Translations under genes and position numbers: made by a program
In this document: positions 24,568-33,622 of the stretch, piece by piece
Layout of the letters: each line of letters opens with the position of its first letter
How positions within the stretch are numbered: the first letter of the stretch is position 1
NCBI GenBank assembly: GCA_947492825.1
Contig: CANLNT010000001.1
Location: 806,001-870,000, forward strand
DNA from: an uncultured Paracoccaceae bacterium
Lineage (GTDB): Bacteria; Pseudomonadota; Alphaproteobacteria; Rhodobacterales; Rhodobacteraceae
DNA length: 64,000 bases
Direction of reading: 5' to 3'
The notes under the pieces: model-generated
The model's database searches: none
The model's input: only the letters and a program-made list of their open reading frames with translations
What the model was told of the DNA's origin: nothing

Positions 24568-25689
24568 ATGGAATTGAAAGAGATCATTTTGGGCGCCGTT
24601 TCGCTTTGCGCGGTGGTCATGCTTGGCACCGGGGCAGGGCTGAAAGAGCTGGGGCTGGTTGGTCCGAATGGTGCCTTTGGCGGCGGTGGTCTGTCGATTG
24701 GCGGCAGCATCAATGACCGCGCTGACGACAATCTGCTGCATTGGGATTTGTCGATGGGCAAGCTTCACCCCAAGGGGATTGCCACCACTGACGGCTATGC
24801 ATTGATCCGGCAAGTGGCGGCCGCGCATCCCGGTGAGACGCGGCAGGAACCAAGCGGCATTGTCCCGTTGGTCGCGGATGATTGCACCGCGCGCGCGCCC
24901 GCACCCGGCGAGGTTGTTGCCAATGTTTATGGTGCAGTCAGCTATTTCGAGAGTGGTATTCACGCAATCACACACGATCAGCTGGCCTATCAGGCGGAGA
25001 ACTGGCTGGAAGATCAGGTCAGAGACCTGAGCAAGCCGCGCCTGTTGCCGAGCGGGCGGCTGCAGACGATGGATATTGTCGATGTCTATGTCACCGATAC
25101 CCGCGCGCCGGTCTATCTGATCCTGCAAAGCGACGGCAACGGGCTGGCGTGGAATCTGCAACTGGCGCCGGGCGTGGAACTGGCACAAGTGACGGTGATC
25201 GCGCAGCAGACGGTGGGCGTGGCCAATGTGCCAGACGGTGTGCCGCTTGATCTGATCGGAACCGGTTGCGGTGTAGATGTCACGCGGATGCCGCGTCCGC
25301 AGTGGGATTTTGTGGAAAACACCCGCAACGGGATTGGCGATCAGGACCTGCTGGATCAGCATTACGCGCGGGCAGGGGCCTATGCCGATTGGTTCTATGG
25401 CGTCTTTGGCGTGGGGCCAGAGCAGGCAACAGCCGGGTTCGGCAAACAGTCTTATGTGTTGGCGGGGCCGATGCCGGCCGCGGACGCTTTGATTGATTAC
25501 ACGCCGATGGGTGTGCTGCATCTGACGGAAACCGCGTTGGTGCTGGAAGGTTCGCGCAGCGAGCGGCAGGCAAAACGGGACGCTGCGATAGAAGAGATTC
25601 TGGTCTCTGCAATCAACGGGCCGGTCAGTGATCTGCAGTATACACAACCGATGCTGCGTGACGGCGTGACCTTGCAGGGGGATCAGTGA
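24568..25689 (+). CDS. Hypothetical membrane-anchored protein
   Basis: A 373-residue protein of unknown function. One hydrophobic N-terminal segment (about residues 5-22, IILGAVSLCAVVMLGTG) could anchor it with the rest in the periplasm. A glycine-rich stretch follows (GAFGGGGLSIGGSIN). The remaining sequence is mixed alpha/beta with two Cys (DDCTA, GTGCGV). The ATG at 24568 has GGAG upstream, preferred over an in-frame TTG at 24535. The stop overlaps the next gene start, so the two form one unit and their products may work together. No family was recognised. Confidence 0.78.
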   Translation: MELKEIILGAVSLCAVVMLGTGAGLKELGLVGPNGAFGGGGLSIGGSINDRADDNLLHWDLSMGKLHPKGIATTDGYALIRQVAAAHPGETRQEPSGIVPLVADDCTARAPAPGEVVANVYGAVSYFESGIHAITHDQLAYQAENWLEDQVRDLSKPRLLPSGRLQTMDIVDVYVTDTRAPVYLILQSDGNGLAWNLQLAPGVELAQVTVIAQQTVGVANVPDGVPLDLIGTGCGVDVTRMPRPQWDFVENTRNGIGDQDLLDQHYARAGAYADWFYGVFGVGPEQATAGFGKQSYVLAGPMPAADALIDYTPMGVLHLTETALVLEGSRSERQAKRDAAIEEILVSAINGPVSDLQYTQPMLRDGVTLQGDQ

Positions 25690-26513
25690 TGTTGTTCTTT
25701 CGTATTCTGCAGTTTCTGGTTGGTGGTCTGTTCCTGAGCGCGCTCGCGTTTTTTGCCGTCGTCACCTTTGGTACGGGGCAGGGCGAGGTGGCCCAAGCGC
25801 AAGAGGGGCCAGCGGTTGAACGGCGCGACCAGTTGGAAGAGGCTATTCTGGCGGACCGGCCAGAGGGTGAGGGGCTGAGCTTTCTGGAAAACCTGATCGT
25901 GACGGTGACCGGCAAGGCGATCACGGCTGTTGAAGACGCAGAGGCCGAGGGCGTGCTGGACGTGGCGACGCTGAACCGGGAGCATGTGGTCGAGATTGAC
26001 CAGTTTGTGCATCTGGCTGATTTGCTACCTGCGGGAATGATGTCGCCGCCTGAGGTGGACCGAGATACTTTTGCGCTGGCGCAAGTGCCGCGCTATTTGC
26101 GCGAACGCGAGTGCCCGCTGTTGTTGGAAGAACTGGCAGTGGCCTGCCAAGTGCTGAGCGCGCGGGTGTCGGCGGAAGAGGACAACATCTATCATGTCGA
26201 TGCCAAGATCGCATTTGTCGCAGAGGCCGCGCCGGGCGACGTGCCGCTGGTCGAAAACCTACGCACGGTGTCAGAATGGTTTGACGTCTATGATGGGAAA
26301 CGTCCGCGCGGCGACCGCGCCGATCAGGACGCAGTGCGTCGCCTGAGCTATGCGCAGGTCGTCACGCAATGCGCGGCCCTGCGTGAGACTTACGGCAATT
26401 GCGTGGTCGAAGAGGTGGACGTGAATTTCCGCCGGAACGACGCAACCCCAGAGGCAGAGCGGGCCTTTGTGCGGGTCAAAGTCTCTGCGATCGTGCCGGG
26501 GTCTGACAGCTAG
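25689..26513 (+). CDS. Hypothetical membrane-anchored protein
   Basis: A 274-residue protein of unknown function. A strong N-terminal membrane segment (about residues 5-28, ILQFLVGGLFLSALAFFAVV) is followed by an acidic region and a folded C-terminal part containing several Cys (ERECPLLLEE, VACQVL, VVTQCAALRETYGNCVVEE). If the rest is periplasmic the Cys would pair. It overlaps the previous gene (TGATG) and ends the unit; a long non-coding leader of the dcw cluster follows. Confidence 0.78.
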   Translation: MLFFRILQFLVGGLFLSALAFFAVVTFGTGQGEVAQAQEGPAVERRDQLEEAILADRPEGEGLSFLENLIVTVTGKAITAVEDAEAEGVLDVATLNREHVVEIDQFVHLADLLPAGMMSPPEVDRDTFALAQVPRYLRERECPLLLEELAVACQVLSARVSAEEDNIYHVDAKIAFVAEAAPGDVPLVENLRTVSEWFDVYDGKRPRGDRADQDAVRRLSYAQVVTQCAALRETYGNCVVEEVDVNFRRNDATPEAERAFVRVKVSAIVPGSDS

Positions 26514-26525
26514 TCCCAGTTGGGA
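26514..26525. repeat. TCCCA/TGGGA palindrome after the gene at 25689
   Basis: TCCCA-GT-TGGGA directly follows the stop codon and starts the 570-base stretch without a gene before mraZ. TGGGA is also the core of the larger inverted repeat further on and of known MraZ operators. Confidence 0.35.
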
Positions 26526-26644
26526 ATTCACGGAATCGATTGGTTCGGGCCGAATCAAATCGTGTGAATCGCATGGTTTTACCGGCGTGCGCGGGGTCTT
26601 ATGGCCCCGTTATTGCCGTTGGGGCGAGGGATTTCGAAAAAAGT

Positions 26645-26800
26645 TGGGATTTTTGTGTCGATGTGTACATCGCGCCAGCGTGAGCGCATGTTGATCGGCG
26701 ACTTCTTGCCAACACAACATGTAGTGCTGTGCGTCGCGGAAATCCAGATTTGGTGGTGTCTGGCGGTCGCAAGGATTCACGTTAGTTCACAAAAATCCCA
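26645..26800. repeat. 13-bp inverted repeat upstream of mraZ
   Basis: TGGGATTTTTGTG at 26645-26657 recurs perfectly in reverse at 26788-26800, 130 bases apart. The TGGGA core matches the TGGGN repeats bound by MraZ in enterobacteria. The pair flanks the likely promoter zone of the dcw cluster and could be an autoregulatory operator. Confidence 0.5.
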
Positions 26801-26814
26801 GAAAAGTGTGGACA

Positions 26815-27049
26815 GAACCATGTGGTTCCGGCACAAAGAGTGCACGGTAACGACGGGCAAACGATCAAAGGGACGACAAGATCCCAACCGGCAAAAGTCA
26901 GGTTTCATACAGGCCCCCGAATTACTGAACAAAGAGATCCGGCGCGCGAGCGAGCAGACATCCCCCCAGGTGGCGCGCGCAGCTGGACTAGCCCCCACGG
27001 GGCAGAGGGCGGCGGATTGAGCAGTGGCAGCAGCTCAATCCGCCGTTTT
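26815..27049 (+). ncRNA. UpsM-like leader RNA of the dcw cluster
   Basis: The stretch before mraZ has no convincing gene but ends in a strong intrinsic terminator 35 bases before the mraZ start. In Rhodobacter sphaeroides the dcw cluster has the same layout: a long 5' leader whose partial termination yields the roughly 200-nt small RNA UpsM. The palindrome GAACCA-TG-TGGTTC (26815-26828) lies near the expected 5' end. The 3' end is well fixed by the terminator; the 5' end given here is only an estimate. Confidence 0.55.
27010..27049 (+). terminator. Intrinsic terminator/attenuator before mraZ
   Basis: Perfect 13-bp stem CGGCGGATTGAGC/GCTCAATCCGCCG with a ten-base loop followed by TTTT. The mirrored strand has no T run, so it acts on plus-strand transcription. 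It stands between the leader and mraZ, so cluster expression depends on read-through or on processing. Confidence 0.88.
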
Positions 27050-27084
27050 CACATTCGAAGGACGAAACGAAAGACGGGACGTAA

Positions 27085-27576
27085 GTGGCACTGAAGTTTA
27101 CAGGCGAACACACCCAAAAGGTGGACAGCAAGGGGCGCATGAGCGTGCCTGCTGATTTTCGTCGTGTGCTTGAAGGTGGCGATCCCGACTGGGCCGCTGG
27201 CCTGCCGATGAAGTGCCAGATTGTTTATGGTGACCACCTGGATGGGCGGTTGCAGGTCTATTCGGTCGCGGAATACGACAAGGTCATGGACCGGATCGAG
27301 GCGATGCCCGACAGCGACCCCAACAAGGACCACATCACGCATCTGATGATTACCCAGTCCGAGCCGCTGACAGTGGACAAGGACGGGCGCGCGGTGCTGC
27401 CGCTGAAACGCCGCGAAAAGCTGGGGCTGACGGAAGGCGCGCTATCGTTCCGTGGCAGGTTGAGCCATTTTGAGATTTGGAAGGCCGAGGATTACGACGC
27501 CGAGGTGAGCGCACCGGTGCAGGACTTCCTGAGCGATAAGCCGAAGAACTTTAACCCGCTATCAATGGTGCCGTAG
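27085..27576 (+). CDS. mraZ: Transcriptional regulator MraZ
   Basis: A 163-residue AbrB-like DNA-binding protein with two MraZ repeats: [20 protein letters not shown] and later [23 protein letters not shown], each with the DxKGR motif. In other bacteria MraZ represses its own dcw operon by binding TGGGN repeats. The start is a GTG at 27085, 35 bases after the leader terminator. rsmH follows three bases after the stop. Confidence 0.97.
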   Translation: MALKFTGEHTQKVDSKGRMSVPADFRRVLEGGDPDWAAGLPMKCQIVYGDHLDGRLQVYSVAEYDKVMDRIEAMPDSDPNKDHITHLMITQSEPLTVDKDGRAVLPLKRREKLGLTEGALSFRGRLSHFEIWKAEDYDAEVSAPVQDFLSDKPKNFNPLSMVP

Positions 27577-27578
27577 CG

Positions 27579-28559
27579 ATGTCCACGTCAGCTGCCGCAG
27601 ACAAAGCCCCACACATCCCGGTCCTGATCCGCGCAATCTTAGGCGCGGTTTCCCCTGTTCAGGGGGTCTGGCTGGATGGGACATTCGGGGCGGGCGGCTA
27701 TACGCGGGAGTTTCTGAAGGCAGGGGCTGACAAGGTGATCGCGGTGGACCGTGATCCGCTGGCGTTCGAGATGGCCGAGGATTGGATCGGGGACTACGGC
27801 GACCGGATTGAACCCGTCGCAGGCACGTTTTCTAAGCTGGATGAGTACGGGTCTGATCTGGACGGTGTGGTGCTGGATCTGGGCGTGTCGTCGATGCAGC
27901 TTGATCTGGCAGAGCGCGGGTTTTCGTTCATGCGCGATGGGCCGCTGGACATGCGGATGTCGCAGGAAGGGCCGTCAGCGGCGGACCTGTGCAATGAGGC
28001 CAGTGAGGGTGAACTTGCTGATATCATTTATCTTTATGGTGAAGAGCGCGCGAGCCGCCGGATTGCCAAGGCAATTGTGAAGGCGCGGCCTGTGATCACC
28101 ACAGGGGAATTGGCCAAGATTGTCGAGGGGTGTTTGCCGCGTCCCAAGCCGAACCAGAGCCACCCCGCCACGCGCACTTTTCAAGCGCTGCGGATCGCGG
28201 TGAATGACGAATATGGCGAGTTGTGGCAGGGGCTGATGGCAGCGGAACGCGCGCTGAAGCCCGGCGGGCAATTGGCGGTGGTGACGTTTCATTCGGTCGA
28301 GGACCGGATGGTCAAGCGGTTCATTCAAGCGCGCGCGGGCAAGACCGCCAACGCCAACCGCTATGCGCCCGAGACCGAAAAAGAGGCGGCGGCCTTTACG
28401 GTCAAAAGCCGCAAGGCAATTGGGCCGGACGCAGAAGAACTTGCGATGAATCCACGCAGCAGGTCAGCCAAGCTGCGGGTGGCGGTGCGCACGGATGCGC
28501 CCGCCGAGGCGATAGACCCGAAACAATTGGGCATGCCGATGATGAGGGGCGGAAAATGA
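27579..28559 (+). CDS. rsmH: 16S rRNA (cytosine-1402-N4)-methyltransferase RsmH
   Basis: A 326-residue SAM-dependent methyltransferase acting on C1402 in the ribosomal P-site. [10 protein letters not shown], the SAM loop [35 protein letters not shown] and the C-terminal SFHSVEDR-like [14 protein letters not shown] are present. Start three bases after mraZ. The stop overlaps ftsL by four bases. Confidence 0.97.
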   Translation: MSTSAAADKAPHIPVLIRAILGAVSPVQGVWLDGTFGAGGYTREFLKAGADKVIAVDRDPLAFEMAEDWIGDYGDRIEPVAGTFSKLDEYGSDLDGVVLDLGVSSMQLDLAERGFSFMRDGPLDMRMSQEGPSAADLCNEASEGELADIIYLYGEERASRRIAKAIVKARPVITTGELAKIVEGCLPRPKPNQSHPATRTFQALRIAVNDEYGELWQGLMAAERALKPGGQLAVVTFHSVEDRMVKRFIQARAGKTANANRYAPETEKEAAAFTVKSRKAIGPDAEELAMNPRSRSAKLRVAVRTDAPAEAIDPKQLGMPMMRGGK

Positions 28560-28912
28560 AGGCGTTGTTTTATGTTTTGGCCGCGTTTGCGGTGATGGGG
28601 CTGGGGTTCTGGGCCTATCAGGAAAACTATAAGACCCAGCAGGCGATCAAGCATGTGCGCGGGCTACATGGCGAGATTGGCGCGGCACACGAGCGGCTGG
28701 GGATGTTGCGGGCGGAATGGGCCTATCTGAACCGGCCCGACCGGCTGGCCGATCTGGCAGAGCTGAACTTTGATCGGTTGGGGCTGCTGCCGCTGATGCC
28801 CGATGCCTTTGGGAACGTCAGCCAGATCATCTATCCGCTGCCCGATATTCTGCCGATCACCGACCCGATTGATGTGCGTTCCGTCACGATTACAGAGGAT
28901 GACCCGCTATGA
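28556..28912 (+). CDS. ftsL: Cell division protein FtsL
   Basis: A 118-residue bitopic membrane protein of the divisome that pairs with FtsB/DivIC. A single membrane helix lies at residues 3-22 ([19 protein letters not shown]), followed by a periplasmic coiled coil with [23 protein letters not shown] and then [12 protein letters not shown], as in alphaproteobacterial FtsL. The ATG overlaps the rsmH stop (ATGA), which fixes the start; ftsI overlaps at the other end. Confidence 0.93.
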   Translation: MKALFYVLAAFAVMGLGFWAYQENYKTQQAIKHVRGLHGEIGAAHERLGMLRAEWAYLNRPDRLADLAELNFDRLGLLPLMPDAFGNVSQIIYPLPDILPITDPIDVRSVTITEDDPL

Positions 28913-30693
28913 TCCGCACGCCGCTGCGCCCGCTGGCCCGTATCCTGAAAGCCCGCGAAGTGGGCGAAAACCCCGACGCCATCGAGGCGGAAAATCTTGC
29001 GCGCCGCCATGAAGAGATGCGCGACAAGGCCCGGTTTCGGGCTGAGGGGCGGTTGCTGGTGCTGGGGGGCGTGTTCTTTAGCGCGTTCCTGACAATTGGG
29101 GCGCAGATGGGGGCGCTGGCGTCATCAGTGCCGGAAGAACCGCGCGCGCGCACGGTGGGCAATCCGATCATTGGGCAAAGGTCCGATATCGTGGACCGCA
29201 ACGGGCGGATTCTCGCGACGAATTTGCAGACCCATAGCCTTTATGCGCAGCCGCCGCAGATGGTGGACCCGCGCGCCGCTGCCGAAGGGCTGGCCGCGAT
29301 TTTCCCTGAAATGGATGCTGACGAACTCTATAAGGATTTCACCGGCAGCCGGAAATTCTTGTGGATTCGCAAGCAGATAAGCCCAGAGCAGATGCAGTTG
29401 GTGCATGACATCGGCAGCCCCGGTTTGCTTTTTGGTCCGCGCGAGATGCGGCTTTATCCCAACGGGCCGATTGCCGCGCATGTCATGGGCGGTGCGTCTT
29501 ATGGGCGCGAAGGTGTGTCGAGTGCTGAGGTGATTGGTGTCGCGGGTGTCGAACGTCGGTTTGACGACTATCTGCGCGATCCGGCCAATGAAGGTGCCCC
29601 GCTGGAGTTGTCACTGGACCTGACCGTGCAAGCGGCGGCCGAAGAGGTGCTGGACGGCGGGATGCGGATCATGAACGCCAAGGGTGCAGCCAGCGTCTTG
29701 ATGGATATTCACACCGGCGAGGTCATTTCGATGGTCAGCCTGCCGGATTTTGACCCGAACAACCGGCCACAGGTGCTGACGCAGGGCGATCAGAGCGACA
29801 GCCCGCTCTTTAACCGCGCGGTGCAGGGGGTCTATGAGCTTGGTTCGACCTTCAAGATCTTTGCCGTAGCACAGGCGATTGATTTGGGTCTGGTGAATGC
29901 CAACACGATGATCGACACCAAGGGCCCGCTGACCTGGGGCCGGTTCCGTATTCGGGATTTCCACGATTATGGCCCGGAATTGTCGGCCACGGATGTGATT
30001 GTGAAGTCGTCCAACATTGGCACGGCGCGGATTGCGATGATGGTTGGCGGCGCACGGCAAAAGGAATTCCTGGGCGAACTTGGGTTCCTTGAGGCGACCC
30101 CGGTGGAAATGCAGGAGGCGCCCAGCGGTGCGCCGCTGTTCCCCCGTCAGTGGTCGGAAATCTCAACGATGACAATCTCTTACGGGCATGGGTTGTCGTC
30201 GTCACCGCTGCATCTGGCGGCGGGCTATGCCAGTTTGCTGAATGGCGGAACACGGGTGGAGCCGACGCTGCTGAAGCAGGACCGTGCGCAAGCGGGGCCG
30301 CAGGTGGTCAGCCCGCAGGTCAGCCGGATCGCGCGCGAGATGTTGCGGCAGGTGGTGGTGCGTGGCACGGCCTCTTTCGGGGAGGTGCCGGGCTACGAGG
30401 TCGGCGGCAAGACCGGGACAGCGGATAAGCCCAAGGAAAACGGTGGCGGTTACTATGATGACAAGGTGATTGCGACGTTTGCCAGCGTCTTTCCGGCCAA
30501 TGATCCGCAATATGTGTTGATCGTCACGCTGGATGAACCCAGCGAGACCAGCGGTGACAAGCCGCGCCGCACCGCCGGTTGGACGGCTGTGCCGGTGGCC
30601 GCAGAGATGATCCGCCGGGTCGCCCCACTGTTGGGTGTACGTCCGCAGATTGAAAGTCTGGAACAGGTCGGTGTAACACTCACCTCAAACTGA
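28909..30693 (+). CDS. ftsI: Division-specific peptidoglycan transpeptidase FtsI (PBP3)
   Basis: A 594-residue class B penicillin-binding protein that cross-links septal peptidoglycan. One membrane segment lies near residues 47-68. The PBP dimer domain follows (GQRSDIVDRNGRILATNL). The transpeptidase domain has the nucleophile Ser313 in GSTFK, SSN at 367-369 and KTGT at 501-504. It overlaps ftsL by four bases. It is the target of beta-lactams and works with FtsW. Confidence 0.97.
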   Translation: MIRTPLRPLARILKAREVGENPDAIEAENLARRHEEMRDKARFRAEGRLLVLGGVFFSAFLTIGAQMGALASSVPEEPRARTVGNPIIGQRSDIVDRNGRILATNLQTHSLYAQPPQMVDPRAAAEGLAAIFPEMDADELYKDFTGSRKFLWIRKQISPEQMQLVHDIGSPGLLFGPREMRLYPNGPIAAHVMGGASYGREGVSSAEVIGVAGVERRFDDYLRDPANEGAPLELSLDLTVQAAAEEVLDGGMRIMNAKGAASVLMDIHTGEVISMVSLPDFDPNNRPQVLTQGDQSDSPLFNRAVQGVYELGSTFKIFAVAQAIDLGLVNANTMIDTKGPLTWGRFRIRDFHDYGPELSATDVIVKSSNIGTARIAMMVGGARQKEFLGELGFLEATPVEMQEAPSGAPLFPRQWSEISTMTISYGHGLSSSPLHLAAGYASLLNGGTRVEPTLLKQDRAQAGPQVVSPQVSRIAREMLRQVVVRGTASFGEVPGYEVGGKTGTADKPKENGGGYYDDKVIATFASVFPANDPQYVLIVTLDEPSETSGDKPRRTAGWTAVPVAAEMIRRVAPLLGVRPQIESLEQVGVTLTSN

Positions 30694-30702
30694 GGGGTGG
30701 TC

Positions 30703-32181
30703 ATGGGCAAGACATCATCATTGGCAGAGCTGGGGCTGACCGCGCAGGGCGGGCGCGAGGCGCAGATCGGCGGCATTGCTGTGGACAGCCGCGCGGTGCG
30801 GCCCGGGTTCCTGTTTGCGGCGATGCCCGGCACGGTGGTGCATGGTGCGACCTTTGTGGCGCAGGCGGTGGAAGACGGGGCCGTCGCGGTGCTGACCGAT
30901 GCCAAGGGGGCCGCGTTGATCGACGTCGACGTGGCGGTGGTTGTGGCGCAGGACCCACGTGCGGCCTTGGCGCAGACTGCGAGCCTATGGTTTGGCCCGC
31001 ATCCCGGAACGGTGGTGGCGGTCACGGGGACCAACGGCAAGACCTCGGTGTCGACGTTTACACGGCAGATCTGGGAGGCGCTGGGGCTGGCAGCGGTCAA
31101 CCTTGGCACTACGGGTGTTGAGGGCGCATGGGCCTATCCGCTGAAGCATACAACGCCGGAACCCGTCACATTGCACAAGGTCTTGGCCGAGGCGGAAGCC
31201 AATGAGATCACGCATGTGGCGATGGAGGCGTCATCGCATGGGCTCGACCAGCGGCGGTTGGACGGGGTGTTGCTGACGGCGGCGGGGTTCACGAATTTCA
31301 CCCAGGACCATCTGGATTATCACGCGACGTTCGAGGCGTATTTCGACGCCAAGATGGGGCTGTTCACGCGGGTGCTGTCAGAGGATGGTGTGGCCGTCGT
31401 CAACATGGATGATCCCAAGGGGCCGGATGTGGCCTCATTGTGCGAATACCGCGGGCAAGAGGTGATCGGCGTGGGCCGGGCAGAGGGGTGCCGGTTGCGC
31501 CTGTTGGGCCAGCGGTTTGATGCCACGGGTCAGGACGTGCGGTTTAGCTGGCAGGACCGGCCCTATCAGGCGCGTCTGGATCTGATGGGCGGGTTTCAGG
31601 CGGAAAACGTGCTGCTGGCGGCAGGATTGGCGATTGCGGCAGGCGCGATCCCCGGTGATGTGTTCAGCGTACTGCCAGAGCTGACCACGGTCAGGGGTCG
31701 GATGGAGTTGGCTGCGACCCGCGAAAACGGGGCGGCGGTGTTTGTGGATTATGCCCATACGCCCGATGCGGTCGAAACTGCGCTGCGCGCGCTGCGGCCG
31801 CATGTGATGGGCAAGCTGATTGTGATTGTGGGCGCAGGCGGTGACCGCGACGCAGGCAAGCGGCCGCTGATGGGCCGTGCGGCGGCGGATCAGGCGGATG
31901 TGGTGATTGTCACCGACGACAACCCGCGCAGCGAAGACCCCGCCAGCATCCGCGCCGCGGTGATGGCCGGTGCGGTTGAGGGCGATTGTGAGCAGGTCTT
32001 TGAAGTGGGCGACCGGGCCGAAGCAATCCTGCGCGGCATTGACGCGCTGGGGGCCGGGGACGCGCTGTTGATCGCGGGCAAGGGCCACGAAAGTGGCCAG
32101 ATCGTGGGCGACACGGTGCTGCCCTTTGACGATGTGGAACAGGCGAGCGTCGCCGTGGCCGCACTTGAGGGGCGGATATGA
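30703..32181 (+). CDS. murE: UDP-MurNAc-L-Ala-D-Glu:meso-DAP ligase MurE
   Basis: A 492-residue ATP-dependent ligase adding the third residue of the peptide stem. The P-loop TGTNGKTS has its Lys at residue 113. The DNPR motif (406-409) shows specificity for meso-diaminopimelate rather than lysine. The ATG at 30703 is ten bases after ftsI; a GTG two codons earlier is possible. It overlaps murF by four bases. Confidence 0.97.
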   Translation: MGKTSSLAELGLTAQGGREAQIGGIAVDSRAVRPGFLFAAMPGTVVHGATFVAQAVEDGAVAVLTDAKGAALIDVDVAVVVAQDPRAALAQTASLWFGPHPGTVVAVTGTNGKTSVSTFTRQIWEALGLAAVNLGTTGVEGAWAYPLKHTTPEPVTLHKVLAEAEANEITHVAMEASSHGLDQRRLDGVLLTAAGFTNFTQDHLDYHATFEAYFDAKMGLFTRVLSEDGVAVVNMDDPKGPDVASLCEYRGQEVIGVGRAEGCRLRLLGQRFDATGQDVRFSWQDRPYQARLDLMGGFQAENVLLAAGLAIAAGAIPGDVFSVLPELTTVRGRMELAATRENGAAVFVDYAHTPDAVETALRALRPHVMGKLIVIVGAGGDRDAGKRPLMGRAAADQADVVIVTDDNPRSEDPASIRAAVMAGAVEGDCEQVFEVGDRAEAILRGIDALGAGDALLIAGKGHESGQIVGDTVLPFDDVEQASVAVAALEGRI

Positions 32182-33593
32182 GCCTGTGGACAGCGGCAGA
32201 GGCGGCGGCGGCCACAGGCGGCACCACGACCGGGGACTGGCAGGCCAATGGTGTGTCGATTGATTCCCGCACCATCGCGGAAGGTGATCTGTTCGTGGCG
32301 CTGACGGATCTGCGCGACGGGCATGATTTTGTGGCGATGGCCTTTGAAAAGGGCGCTGCTGCGGCACTTGTTACCCATCGGCCCGCAGGCGTGGCGGAAG
32401 ACGCGCCGCTGTTGATCGTGGATGACGTGCTGGCGGCCTTGGGTGCGATGGGCACAGCCGCACGCGCGCGGACGGACGCCCGGATCGTGGGGGTGACGGG
32501 TTCGGTGGGGAAAACCTCGACCAAGGAAATGCTGGCCTGCGTGTTGGCGCGGCAGGGGCGGACCCATGCCTCTGTCGCGAGTTACAACAACCATTGGGGC
32601 GTGCCGCTGACGCTGGCGCGGATGCCGCGCGACACCGAATTTGCGGTGATCGAGATGGGGATGAGCAACCCCGGCGAGATCGCGCCCTTGTCGAAAATGA
32701 CCCGGCCCCATGTGGCGATGGTGACCACGGTGGCGGCGGCTCATCTTGAGGCGTTTGACGATCTTGACGGGATCGCGCGCGAGAAGGCCAGCATCGTGGA
32801 GGGGTTGGAGCCGGGCGGCATTGCGGTGCTGAACGCCGATATTCCGACCGCGCCGATCTTAAGGAAATACGCGCAGGATCAAGGCTTTGCGATCCAAAGC
32901 TTTGGTGCCACCGCAACCGATTGGGCCTTGGGCATGGTGCGGGTCACGGATGCGGCGACGGTGATCGAGGCGACCCACGGCGACGATGCCTATCTGTTCA
33001 AACTGTCGCTGCCCGGACGGCACTTTGCGATGAATGCGCTGGGGGCCTTGGCCGTGTGCGAGGCTTTGGGCGCGGACCCGGCGATTGCGGCACAGGACAT
33101 GGCCCTGTGGATGCCGCCACAAGGGCGCGGGTCGCGCAGCATCGTGGCTTTGGATGCAGGATCAGAGGATGAAACCATTGATCTGATTGACGATGCCTTT
33201 AATGCCAATCCGACGTCATTGTCCGCCGCACTCGAAGTGTTGGCGGCCGCGACCCCGGTTGATGGTGTCGGACGGATCGTCAAGGGCCGCCGCGTCGCGA
33301 TTCTGGGCGATATGCTGGAACTTGGGCCGGACGAGGCGGCGATCCATGCGGGCCTTGCAGATGATCCGCACCTGCAGGTGCTGGAGTTGGTGCATTGCGT
33401 GGGTCCACGCATGAAACATTTGCATGATGTCCTGCCAGAGGCACAGCGCGGGCAGTGGTTCGCGGCGGCTGAGGCGGGGGCCAGTGCGGCCACGCAACTG
33501 GTGGATGCGGGCGATGTGGTGCTGGTGAAGGGGTCAAAGGGCAGCAAAGTCAGCCTGATTGTTGACGCCATTCGCAAACTCGGGCATCGCTGA
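32178..33593 (+). CDS. murF: UDP-MurNAc-tripeptide:D-Ala-D-Ala ligase MurF
   Basis: A 471-residue Mur ligase adding D-Ala-D-Ala to complete the pentapeptide. The N-terminal domain has GVSIDSRTIAEGDLFVAL, the P-loop is GSVGKTSTKEML, and IEMGMSNPGEI and DDAFNANPTSLSAALEVL are characteristic. It overlaps murE by four bases; mraY starts 29 bases downstream. D-Ala-D-Ala comes from the Ddl encoded 19 kb further on. Confidence 0.97.
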   Translation: MSLWTAAEAAAATGGTTTGDWQANGVSIDSRTIAEGDLFVALTDLRDGHDFVAMAFEKGAAAALVTHRPAGVAEDAPLLIVDDVLAALGAMGTAARARTDARIVGVTGSVGKTSTKEMLACVLARQGRTHASVASYNNHWGVPLTLARMPRDTEFAVIEMGMSNPGEIAPLSKMTRPHVAMVTTVAAAHLEAFDDLDGIAREKASIVEGLEPGGIAVLNADIPTAPILRKYAQDQGFAIQSFGATATDWALGMVRVTDAATVIEATHGDDAYLFKLSLPGRHFAMNALGALAVCEALGADPAIAAQDMALWMPPQGRGSRSIVALDAGSEDETIDLIDDAFNANPTSLSAALEVLAAATPVDGVGRIVKGRRVAILGDMLELGPDEAAIHAGLADDPHLQVLELVHCVGPRMKHLHDVLPEAQRGQWFAAAEAGASAATQLVDAGDVVLVKGSKGSKVSLIVDAIRKLGHR

Positions 33594-33622
33594 ATTAGAT
33601 AAGAAACGAAGGGGCAGAGCGG

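Noticed and set aside
26601-27020. A 139-codon plus-strand frame in the mraZ leader
   Set aside because: No ribosome-binding site, odd composition and no family; the region is better explained as a leader RNA with a terminator.
26514-27084. RNase P RNA gene before mraZ
   Set aside because: The conserved core expected for bacterial RNase P RNA (GGAGGAAAGTCCGGG-like) is missing.
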